Positions 1 through 4,418 are shown, counted from the first letter of the stretch. The stretch: DNA of 6,284 bases from Euryarchaeota archaeon Ods04 (GCA_028751055.1 JAQZDD010000066.1:1-6284), one strand, 5' to 3'. Numbers and translations are program-made. The notes: generated by a model not told the origin, from the sequence alone.

Positions 1-123
1 AGTCTCGTCGGCGTCGCGGTTGTCCTCGACGTAGAAGACTTCGACATCGGTGCCATCGTCGTTTTCGTGGACGCGGTACTCGCCTGCGTCGTGCCAGTCC
101 TGTGTCGTGTACTGTTCTGTCAT
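1..123 (-). CDS. Acidic protein of unknown function, N-terminal 41 residues only
   Basis: The minus strand opens with ATG at 123-121 and stays open to the left edge, giving 41 residues that begin MTEQYTTQDWHDAGEYRVHE and continue with a very acidic stretch. Eleven of the visible residues are Asp. I do not recognise a family. The Asp-rich composition and the codon phase fit a real archaeal protein of the salt-in type. A TATA-like box lies about 27 bases before the ATG, inside the 3' end of the upstream reductase gene, so the gene is probably transcribed separately as a leaderless mRNA. It may also be read through from the reductase, whose stop codon is only 24 bases away. The protein continues outside the window, so no function is assigned. 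Confidence 0.7.
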   Translation of the reverse strand, partial: MTEQYTTQDWHDAGEYRVHENDDGTDVEVFYVEDNRDADET

Positions 124-144
124 GTACGTGCTACGTGTACCGTC

Positions 145-153
145 GTCTTAAAC
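145..153 (-). promoter_or_regulatory. TATA-like box for the left-edge gene
   Basis: On the minus strand the sequence reads TGTTTAAGA, centred about 27 bases before the ATG at 123. This is the spacing of a leaderless archaeal promoter. The box overlaps the stop codon (TAA, 150-148) of the upstream reductase gene, so both signals share the same bases. Assignment is by sequence and spacing only. Confidence 0.5.
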
Positions 154-1536
154 AGCGTCCACGAAAGCCGACTCTACGACACGGCTCAGCGTCGGATGCG
201 CGTGTACGGTGTCGGCGACCTCGTCGGCGGTTACGCCGTTACGCATAGCGACGACCGCCTCGTGGACGACGACCGACGCTTCCTCACCGACGACGTGGAA
301 GCCGAGTATCTCGCCGTCGGGTGCTACGAGCACCTTCGCAAATCCGTGCTCCAACTTCTTGGCGCGTCCCATCGCCGAGTCGGCGTAACGCGCCTTTCCG
401 ACCGTGTAGTCGATGCCTTCGTCTTCGAGTTCTTCTTCCGTCCTTCCGACGCCCGCTATCTGTGGCTCCGTGAAGATGGCGTGCGGCATCGCTGTGTAGT
501 CGACCTCCTCGTCGGCGTCGTGGACGACGTTCCTGATGACGTGTTGTGTCTCGTAGTCGCCCGAGTGCTTGAACATGAAGTTCCCCGCTACGTCTCCCTG
601 CGCCCAGACGCCTTCTGCCGTGGTTTCGAGTCGCTCGTTCGTCTTCACGAAGCCGCGTTCGTCTGTTTCGATACCCGCCTTTTCGAGACCGAGGCTTTCT
701 GTGTTGGGCTTCCCCCCCGCCGCGACCAAGAGCTTCTCGCCCGTGACACGTATCTCGTCTTCGTCCGCACCGTCTCCGCTTCCGCCGCCGGTCGGTTCGG
801 CGACCACCTCGATACCTTCGGGCGTCTCCGAGACGGAGGTGCCGATGTAGCCCGTGTGCACCTCGTGTCTCTCCTCGGCGATACCCTGAAACTCCTCGGC
901 GACCTCGCCGTCCTCGCGGTGTAGGAGAACGTCGTTCGCCTCGACTATACGTACTTCCGTCCCCATCGCGTCGAAGAAGTAGCCGAGTTCGCAGGCGATG
1001 TAACCTCCGCCAACGATTACGAGGCTCTCGGGCGGTTCGTCGAGGTAGAGTGCCTCGTTGCTTGTGATGTAGTCGACCTCGTCGATTCCTTCGATGGGGG
1101 GCACGAGCGGACTCGAACCTGTTGCTACGACGACCTTCTCGCCGCGCAGTTCGTCGCCGCCGACCTCGACCGTCCTTTCGTCGACGAAACTCGCCTCGTC
1201 GTTGTAGAGCGTGAGGTTCTCATTCGCGCGGTAACGCTCCTCCATTCCGTCGGCGATACCCGACAGAGTCGAGTCCATGCTCTCGACGATACCCGCGAAG
1301 TCGATGCCGTCAAGCGACGACTCGACACCGAACCGTCCCGAACCGCGTACCGTCTCGGCGACGTTCGCCGCCTGTATCAGAATCTTCGACGGATTGCATC
1401 CGCGGTTGAGGCACGTTCCGCCTAACTTTCCTTTCTCGACGAGCGCGGTGTCGATTCCTTCGTCCGCCGCGGCGGCGGCGACGTTGTTTGCTGTCCCCCC
1501 TCCGACGACGACGAGTTCGTACTCTTTCGTGGACAT
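148..1536 (-). CDS. FAD-dependent pyridine nucleotide-disulfide reductase, mycothione reductase-like
   Basis: This is a 462-residue class I disulfide reductase, the usual length for the family. It would pass electrons from NAD(P)H through FAD and a redox-active Cys pair to a disulfide substrate, in the cytoplasm. Visible motifs are the FAD-binding VVVGGGTANN (residues 9-18), GGTCLNRGCNPSK with Cys42 and Cys47, VVATGSSP (137-143 region), the NAD(P)H-binding GGGYIACE (176-183), WAQGDVAG (311-318), and a C-terminal dimerisation domain with HAHPTLS around His447. Several features match mycothione reductase more than lipoamide dehydrogenase: Asn at the third position of the FAD glycine motif, MFKH near 321-324, and the terminal HPxLxxVVE pattern. 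Haloarchaea use gamma-glutamylcysteine, so bis-gamma-glutamylcystine reductase is an attractive inferred role, but dihydrolipoyl dehydrogenase or a mercuric-reductase-like enzyme cannot be excluded. Oddities are Arg452 where the family usually has the Glu partner of the catalytic His, and a Gly/Ser/Asp-rich insertion near 249-261. The ATG at 1536 is set by a TATA-like box 26 bases upstream. Confidence 0.9.
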   Translation of the reverse strand: MSTKEYELVVVGGGTANNVAAAAADEGIDTALVEKGKLGGTCLNRGCNPSKILIQAANVAETVRGSGRFGVESSLDGIDFAGIVESMDSTLSGIADGMEERYRANENLTLYNDEASFVDERTVEVGGDELRGEKVVVATGSSPLVPPIEGIDEVDYITSNEALYLDEPPESLVIVGGGYIACELGYFFDAMGTEVRIVEANDVLLHREDGEVAEEFQGIAEERHEVHTGYIGTSVSETPEGIEVVAEPTGGGSGDGADEDEIRVTGEKLLVAAGGKPNTESLGLEKAGIETDERGFVKTNERLETTAEGVWAQGDVAGNFMFKHSGDYETQHVIRNVVHDADEEVDYTAMPHAIFTEPQIAGVGRTEEELEDEGIDYTVGKARYADSAMGRAKKLEHGFAKVLVAPDGEILGFHVVGEEASVVVHEAVVAMRNGVTADEVADTVHAHPTLSRVVESAFVDAV

Positions 1537-1559
1537 AGACGTAGTTCCGCTCGTGCGCG

Positions 1560-1565
1560 TAAATA
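1560..1565 (-). promoter_or_regulatory. TATA-like box of the disulfide reductase gene
   Basis: The minus strand reads TATTTA, centred 26-27 bases before the ATG at 1536. No Shine-Dalgarno-like sequence lies between it and the start, which fits a leaderless transcript. The purine-rich GTAGGG just upstream could serve as a BRE. Confidence 0.6.
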
Positions 1566-1587
1566 CCCTACTCGGGATTGTTCGTCC

Positions 1588-1630
1588 CGGTTCATACCGC
1601 GCTCTTGCGTCGACGGTTCACACCCACCGT
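1588..1630. repeat. Two near-identical 9-mers (CGGTTCAYA) and small inverted repeats between divergent promoters
   Basis: CGGTTCATA (1588-1596) and CGGTTCACA (1614-1622) are direct repeats 26 bases apart, differing at one position. Each is the left arm of a small inverted repeat: CGGT/ACCG at 1588-1599 and ACGGT/ACCGT at 1613-1630. They sit between the reductase TATA box and the plus-strand TATA-like box of the candidate RNA, where a regulator could act on both. The 9-mer CGGTTCACA recurs exactly as one arm of the palindrome at 4359-4377. A role as operator half-sites is inferred. Confidence 0.35.
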
Positions 1631-1634
1631 TCTG

Positions 1635-1640
1635 TTTTAT
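1635..1640 (+). promoter_or_regulatory. TATA-like box for the candidate plus-strand small RNA
   Basis: TTTTAT lies about 25 bases before A1662, the first base of a stable predicted hairpin. That is the spacing expected between an archaeal TATA box and the transcription start. No credible protein gene follows on this strand, so the box is read as the promoter of a non-coding RNA. This rests on spacing only. Confidence 0.4.
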
Positions 1641-1686
1641 CCGCCCCCGTCTTACGTCTATATGTCTCGGACGCGAGTCCGGACAT

Positions 1687-1722
1687 CCCACCCCCCACCA
1701 GCAAGGCGTCGCACCCTCCCCC
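1687..1722 (-). other. Potential G-quadruplex motif on the minus strand
   Basis: Read on the minus strand there are four G-tracts: five G's (1722-1718), A, three G's (1716-1714), a 17-base spacer, six G's (1696-1691), T, and three G's (1689-1687). Outer loops of one base and one long central loop permit a two-quartet-pair fold. The motif lies 35-70 bases beyond the stop codon of the depolymerase gene, so it would be in that transcript's 3' untranslated region if transcription reaches it. Confidence 0.35.
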
Positions 1723-1745
1723 ATTTTTGTGTCCGACGCCTTTTT
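1703..1745 (+). terminator. Hairpin plus T-run, intrinsic-type terminator on the plus strand
   Basis: AAGGCGTCG (1703-1711) pairs perfectly with CGACGCCTT (1734-1742) across a 22-base loop, and the T-run 1741-1745 completes the signal. The T-run follows the hairpin only on the plus strand; on the minus strand the hairpin is followed by TTGC. It therefore seems to serve plus-strand transcription, not the depolymerase operon, although the hairpin could still stabilise that operon's 3' end. The loop holds a second C-rich tract and five T's. Confidence 0.5.
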
Positions 1746-1756
1746 AATCAGTCCAG

Positions 1757-2767
1757 TTACGTCTTTCCTTGTTCTGTCATCCTCTCCAGAAACTCCTTGG
1801 CTTGCTCCTCGCCTAGTTCGATGAGTTCACGCAGGAAACTCGGGCTACGGTCTATCTTCGTCGAGCAGTGGTATCCGCCGTTCATCTCTATCCTGCGTAC
1901 CTCCGTCTTACTGAACTCGTCTTCGGGAAGGTAGCCTTCGTCGACCCATTCGTTGACGCGCTCTATGAAACGTAACTCCTGGTTGAGCGATATATTCCCG
2001 GAAAGCTCGTTACGTCTGTCGCCTATCTCGTCGAGCATCGTAGGTTCTCCTTCGCGTCCCTGCGGGTTTATCTGTACGACCCAGATTTCATCGGGCTTCT
2101 TTTCGGAGTTGACCTTCATCAGGTCGCTCACGGGCGGGTTCTGCGAGAAGAGACCGTCCCAGTGCAGATGTCCGTGTATCTCGACGCCCTTGAACAGGCT
2201 TGGATCCGCGGCGGAAGCGAGCACCGCCTTGGGTGTCACGTTCTCGTCGGTGAACGTCTCGAACTCGCCCGCGTTTACGTTGACGGTGCCGACGACGAGG
2301 TGAGGGAAACGTCCCTTGCAGTAGTTGGGGATGTCGTCGAACTCTATGTACTTTTCAAGCGTCTCCTTTATCCGTTTCTGACCGAGCGACGAACCCGGGA
2401 CGTAGTAAGGGCTGAGACGTGGGAGAGGGAAGCCCGAACCCTCGGCACGCGAGTATTCGACCATCCAGTCGTTCGTGAGCCTGTCGCCGACGGTGTCAGC
2501 GGAGAGGTCGTCCCAGATGCCCTCCAAGTTGGCTACGGCGTCCGAAACGTCGCCCGACGCGAGACCGTACCAGACTGCGACGGCGTTGAACGCGCCGCCC
2601 GAAGAGCCGCTCAGACCGACGAGACGGTGGTCGTCGGACCAGTTACGGAGGAGCGTCTTGAGGACGCCCGCTGTGAAAGCCGTGTGGCTACCGCCTCCTT
2701 GGCACGCTATCGCTATCTTCTTTCCGCCGTCCTCGACTATCTCTGGGTCCCATATTCTGTCACTCAT
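1757..2767 (-). CDS. phaZh1: Patatin-like polyhydroxyalkanoate depolymerase (PhaZh1-type)
   Basis: This 336-residue protein is a patatin-fold serine hydrolase. The oxyanion-hole segment CQGGGSHTAF spans residues 22-31, the nucleophile elbow GSSGG spans 54-58 with Ser56, and the catalytic Asp is Asp204 in WDGLF. From memory, the Haloferax mediterranei granule-bound depolymerase PhaZh1 needs Gly16, Ser47 and Asp195. Here Gly25, Ser56 and Asp204 keep exactly those intervals, with a uniform shift of nine. Such an enzyme hydrolyses native PHA granules and mainly releases 3-hydroxybutyrate. No signal peptide is visible, as expected for an intracellular enzyme. The gene overlaps the end of the bdhA gene by 8 bases, the same partner as in Haloferax, so the two are almost certainly co-transcribed. 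A GGAGGA on the minus strand at 2786-2781, 13 bases before the ATG, may help translation of this second, non-leaderless cistron. A general patatin phospholipase is the alternative. The Asp lies in DGL, not the common DGG. Confidence 0.82.
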   Translation of the reverse strand: MSDRIWDPEIVEDGGKKIAIACQGGGSHTAFTAGVLKTLLRNWSDDHRLVGLSGSSGGAFNAVAVWYGLASGDVSDAVANLEGIWDDLSADTVGDRLTNDWMVEYSRAEGSGFPLPRLSPYYVPGSSLGQKRIKETLEKYIEFDDIPNYCKGRFPHLVVGTVNVNAGEFETFTDENVTPKAVLASAADPSLFKGVEIHGHLHWDGLFSQNPPVSDLMKVNSEKKPDEIWVVQINPQGREGEPTMLDEIGDRRNELSGNISLNQELRFIERVNEWVDEGYLPEDEFSKTEVRRIEMNGGYHCSTKIDRSPSFLRELIELGEEQAKEFLERMTEQGKT

Positions 2768-3623
2768 ATGTCGTTGTGTATCCTCCGTCCCATAGCATGT
2801 CTCCTCCGTTTAGGTGCCTTCCGTGCTCCGAGAAGCCGAAGACGAATAGGTTCGCAGCCTCCACGGGTTCCATCATCTCCTTGGTGCGTGCCTGTCCGAG
2901 CATCACGTCCTCGACGACCTCCTGTTCGGTGATACCGCGTTCCTCCGCCGTGTCCTGTATCTGGTTTACCATGAGGGGCGTCAGTACGTATCCGACGCTC
3001 ACGGAGAAGCCACGTAACGTCCCGCCGCCTTCCGCCGCGATAGAACGCGTAAGACCTGTCAGCGCGTGCTTTGCTGTGATGTACGACGCCTTGTCCTTCG
3101 TTGCGTAGTGTCCGTGAACAGAAGACATGTTTCCGATAGCACCGACGCCGTCATCCGTCTCCCTGATACGCGGCATCGCGTGCTTCGCAGTAAGGAAAGG
3201 TGCGCGTACCATCACCGACTGCATCAGGTCGTACTTCTCGGTCGGGAAACGCGATATGGGCGAGATGTGCTGCATCCCTGCAATGTTCGCCACGAACCGC
3301 AGGTCGCCGACTCCTTCCGCAGTCTCGACGACCGAGACGATGTCGTCCTCATCGGCGAGGTTGCCTTTCTCAACGACGACCTCGCCGTCAACGCCTAAGT
3401 CTTCCGCCTTATCGACGGTTCCTTCGAGTCCCTTGCCGTCGATGTCCGTCCCCACGACGGTGAGACCGTTGTGGGCGAGAGCCACAGTCGTCGCCCTCCC
3501 GATTCCTGATGCAGCACCCGTCACGACAGCGACGTTGTCTGTGTCGAAGTAGCCGTCGTCTATGCTAAGAATACCGTCCCCCGTAAGCTCCGGCTCTTCG
3601 AGGCTGAAATCTGTGTCTGACAT
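2760..3623 (-). CDS. bdhA: 3-hydroxybutyrate dehydrogenase (short-chain dehydrogenase/reductase)
   Basis: This 287-residue classical SDR would oxidise 3-hydroxybutyrate to acetoacetate with NAD+ in the cytoplasm. Residues 1-29 form an acidic leader before the Rossmann fold. Motifs are TGAASGIG (35-42), an acidic Asp60/Asp62 after beta-2 that favours NAD, NIAGMQHISPI (113-123, close to the NNAGIQH of bacterial BdhA), and the catalytic Ser168, Tyr181 and Lys185 (YITAK). The C-terminal RGITEQEVVEDVML (229-242) and WDGGYT also follow the BdhA pattern. The longest frame starts at 3746, but its extra 41 residues are basic, unlike the rest, and cover the promoter. The ATG at 3623, 29-30 bases after a TATA-like box, is chosen instead. 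The product of the downstream depolymerase gene is the substrate of this enzyme, which supports both calls. One departure is SVGY (209-212), where most family members have a Pro before GY. Another hydroxyacyl or sugar-alcohol SDR is possible but less likely. Confidence 0.85.
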   Translation of the reverse strand: MSDTDFSLEEPELTGDGILSIDDGYFDTDNVAVVTGAASGIGRATTVALAHNGLTVVGTDIDGKGLEGTVDKAEDLGVDGEVVVEKGNLADEDDIVSVVETAEGVGDLRFVANIAGMQHISPISRFPTEKYDLMQSVMVRAPFLTAKHAMPRIRETDDGVGAIGNMSSVHGHYATKDKASYITAKHALTGLTRSIAAEGGGTLRGFSVSVGYVLTPLMVNQIQDTAEERGITEQEVVEDVMLGQARTKEMMEPVEAANLFVFGFSEHGRHLNGGDMLWDGGYTTTYE

Positions 3624-3640
3624 AACGTCTACTTCGAAGC

Positions 3641-3669
3641 GTTCCGCACATATAACTATGGCGCGGAAC
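3641..3669. promoter_or_regulatory. Inverted repeat bracketing the bdhA TATA box, likely operator
   Basis: GTTCCGC (3641-3647) and its exact complement GCGGAAC (3663-3669) lie 15 bases apart, 22 bases centre to centre or about two helical turns. The minus-strand TATA-like TTATAT of bdhA (3655-3650) falls between them. A dimeric regulator bound here would block TBP/TFB, so repression of the PHA-degradation operon is the natural inference. A third TTCCG core follows at 3676-3680. Confidence 0.5.
3649..3658 (-). promoter_or_regulatory. TATA-like box of the bdhA-phaZh1 operon
   Basis: The minus strand reads TAGTTATATG, with TTATAT centred 29-30 bases before the ATG at 3623. Transcription would start at or within a few bases of the start codon. 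This box, together with the loss of acidic character upstream, decides the bdhA start. Confidence 0.6.
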
Positions 3670-3722
3670 TGCACATTCCGGTCACCGACAAAACATCTTC
3701 TGCCTGTTCGGTAAACGTGGCG

Positions 3723-3764
3723 ACGGAACGTTACACACAGCCGCATCGATACTGTTCGTTCCGT
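3723..3764. promoter_or_regulatory. Second TTCCG inverted repeat, upstream of the plus-strand zinc-ribbon gene
   Basis: ACGGAACG (3723-3730) and its exact complement CGTTCCGT (3757-3764) are separated by 26 bases. Another TTCCGC follows at 3769-3774, just before the TATA-like box at 3782. The same core forms the inverted repeat at 3641-3669, which suggests that one regulator binds several sites in this divergent promoter region. Confidence 0.4.
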
Positions 3765-3781
3765 AAAATTCCGCCCACGGC

Positions 3782-3786
3782 TTAAA
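3782..3786 (+). promoter_or_regulatory. TATA-like box of the zinc-ribbon ORF
   Basis: TTAAA is centred 26 bases before the ATG at 3810, with no Shine-Dalgarno-like sequence between. This supports the start and a leaderless transcript. Confidence 0.5.
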
Positions 3787-3809
3787 CGACGCCGAACTGT
3801 ATCTCTGGC

Positions 3810-4352
3810 ATGGTAGAAAAGAATGAGCCGTGGGCGACGTGTCCTGACTGTGGGGAAGACACTGTGAACGGACAGGGTGTCGTATTATGCGGTAGATGCG
3901 GCTGGGAAGACACGGAACGCCTTACGACGGACGGCGGTAGTGAGGGCGAAACCGCGCTCCTGCGCACCGAGGCGGAACGCGTCGAAACGACCGTGTCAGG
4001 TAAACTCGACAACTCAGTCTGTCTCATCACGGGCGCGTCAGAGGGCATCCTGCTCCTCTTGTTCGTGTTCCTCAAAGACGCCGCCGCAGTCCTCACACTC
4101 CCAGACGAGATTTCCGTTTTCTTCTCTGACGGGATACAGGGAGTCCTTCGAACCGCAGTTCCCACACAGAGTCTCGATTATCTTCATCTATCTTTATTAT
4201 CGTCCGAGGCTGGCGATACCTGTCCCTGCCCCGACTTCGTGGCTCATATACCGTACGGTATGTTAAATAGCTGGTTTGTTAGTGATAGACTCGTTCACAA
4301 CCGACCGCCGCATATCCGGACGCACGTGTACCGGAACACGGTTTCCGTTTGA
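3810..4352 (+). CDS. Zinc-ribbon ORF with a probably rearranged, readthrough C-terminal half
   Basis: Residues 1-40 look like a genuine small archaeal zinc-ribbon protein: Cys11/Cys14 (CPDCG) and Cys27/Cys30 (CGRCGW) can bind one zinc, followed by an acidic tail to about residue 61. A TATA-like box 26 bases upstream supports the ATG. From residue 62 the frame reads SGKLDNSVCLITGASEGI, which resembles the first residues of a short-chain dehydrogenase. It then switches abruptly at about residue 80 to a hydrophobic, non-acidic sequence (LLLLFVFLKD) that is antisense to the 49-residue zinc-ribbon gene at 4038-4187. No stop occurs until 4350-4352, so the ORF is formally 180 residues, but the part beyond residue 80 is probably not an evolved protein. 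The most likely reading is an intact zinc-ribbon gene that lost its own stop through deletion or recombination. Zinc ribbons of this size often contact nucleic acid or proteins; no specific role can be given. Confidence 0.5.
   Translation: MVEKNEPWATCPDCGEDTVNGQGVVLCGRCGWEDTERLTTDGGSEGETALLRTEAERVETTVSGKLDNSVCLITGASEGILLLLFVFLKDAAAVLTLPDEISVFFSDGIQGVLRTAVPTQSLDYLHLSLLSSEAGDTCPCPDFVAHIPYGMLNSWFVSDRLVHNRPPHIRTHVYRNTVSV
3993..4049 (+). pseudogene. Possible remnant of a short-chain dehydrogenase N-terminus
   Basis: From a GTG at 3993 the frame reads (M)SGKLDNSVCLITGASEGI, 19 residues. VCLITGASEGI matches the beta-1 strand and the TGxxxGI cofactor loop at the very start of many classical SDRs, where a final Gly would follow. 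The match stops at 4049, after which the sequence belongs to the antisense zinc-ribbon gene. The catalytic residues and the rest of the fold are absent. It is not a copy of bdhA, whose motif is TGAASGIG with different bases. A chance resemblance is possible, because the segment is short and its end coincides with the 3' end of the antisense gene. Confidence 0.35.
4038..4187 (-). CDS. Small zinc-ribbon protein, 49 residues
   Basis: The minus strand encodes a compact acidic protein starting MKIIETLCGNCGSKDSLYPV and ending in a Glu-rich tail. Cys8/Cys11 (CGNC) and Cys31/Cys34 (CEDC) form two knuckles 19 residues apart, the layout of a single zinc ribbon, with an aromatic Trp29 before the second knuckle. 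Many such proteins under 60 residues are found in haloarchaea, mostly of unknown function. An in-frame TAG directly precedes the ATG, so 4187 is the first possible start. AT-rich sequence (4190-4200) lies just upstream, but no TATA-like box stands at the ideal distance. A better box is at 4263-4269, giving a leader of about 50 bases. The gene lies wholly antisense to the implausible second half of the 3810 ORF. Its composition is far more protein-like, so this strand is preferred. Its last three codons and stop coincide with the SDR-like motif, so its natural C-terminus may have been altered. Confidence 0.65.
   Translation of the reverse strand: MKIIETLCGNCGSKDSLYPVREENGNLVWECEDCGGVFEEHEQEEQDAL
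4248..4261. promoter_or_regulatory. Perfect 14-bp palindrome between AT-rich boxes
   Basis: ATACCGTACGGTAT is a perfect palindrome. On one side lies TTAAATA (4263-4269), which reads TATTTAA on the minus strand and could drive the 49-residue zinc-ribbon gene. On the other side the minus strand reads TATATGAG. The arrangement fits a dimeric repressor site at a promoter in the 225-base gap before the zinc-finger regulator. No factor is assigned. Confidence 0.45.
4332..4347. repeat. CGGAA/TTCCG inverted repeat upstream of the zinc-finger regulator gene
   Basis: CGGAA (4332-4336) and TTCCG (4343-4347) form a 5-bp inverted repeat, 11 bases centre to centre. It is the same core as the sites upstream of bdhA and the 3810 ORF. 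It lies about 45 bases before the TATA-like box of the regulator gene and may link these promoters, but a 5-base core is short. Confidence 0.25.
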
Positions 4353-4358
4353 AGCGGA

Positions 4359-4377
4359 TGTGAGCCGTCGGTTCACA
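4359..4377. promoter_or_regulatory. 19-bp near-palindrome upstream of the zinc-finger/HTH regulator, likely operator
   Basis: TGTGAGCCGTCGGTTCACA has 9-base arms that match at 8 of 9 positions around a central T. It ends 11 bases before the TATA-like TTTATA at 4389, overlapping or just upstream of the BRE position, which suits autoregulation by the downstream winged-helix protein. The arm CGGTTCACA occurs again at 1614-1622 in the reductase/small-RNA promoter region. Confidence 0.5.
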
Positions 4378-4388
4378 GCCAACGTACG

Positions 4389-4394
4389 TTTATA
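4389..4394 (+). promoter_or_regulatory. TATA-like box of the zinc-finger/HTH regulator gene
   Basis: TTTATA is centred 27-28 bases before the ATG at 4419. It favours that ATG over the GTG at 4413, which would put the start too close to the box. Confidence 0.65.
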
Positions 4395-4418
4395 CGCGTT
4401 CGGTGCTTACACGTGGCA

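Larger units (their letters stand above)
1662..1745 (+). ncRNA. Candidate structured small RNA of about 84 nt
   Basis: Three elements in order suggest an independent RNA. First, 1662-1686 folds into a stem of ATGTC/GACAT plus CGGAC/GTCCG, with one bulged T (1667) and a GCGA tetraloop at 1673-1676; GNRA loops are typical of real RNA. Second, 1687-1700 is a C-rich, probably unpaired linker containing a run of six C's. Third, 1703-1742 forms a 9-bp hairpin followed by T's, as in an intrinsic terminator. A TATA-like box sits 25 bases before the hairpin. The RNA would end just before the convergent 3' end of the depolymerase gene (stop codon at 1759-1757). The C-rich segments could pair with G-rich or Shine-Dalgarno-like mRNA sites, which is inference. 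An in-frame ATG at 1662 opens a basic, Pro- and Arg-rich reading frame that runs antisense into the next gene, so coding is unlikely. I recognise no known RNA family. Confidence 0.4.

Noticed and set aside
67..924. Long plus-strand open frame of 285 codons
   Set aside because: It is antisense to the disulfide reductase, has no family motif, and has a composition typical of a shadow frame in GC-biased DNA.
1578..1934. Plus-strand frame through the intergenic region into the depolymerase gene
   Set aside because: The predicted protein is Arg-, Ser- and Pro-rich and unlike others in the window, and most of it is antisense to a well-supported gene. The region is better read as a small RNA with a terminator.
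2162..2932. Plus-strand frame of 256 codons over the bdhA-phaZh1 junction
   Set aside because: Antisense to two strongly supported overlapping genes; no recognisable motif.
3624..3746. 41-residue N-terminal extension of bdhA
   Set aside because: The extension is basic and Arg-rich, unlike the acidic remainder, and contains the TATA-like box and the operator inverted repeat. The ATG at 3623 is preferred.
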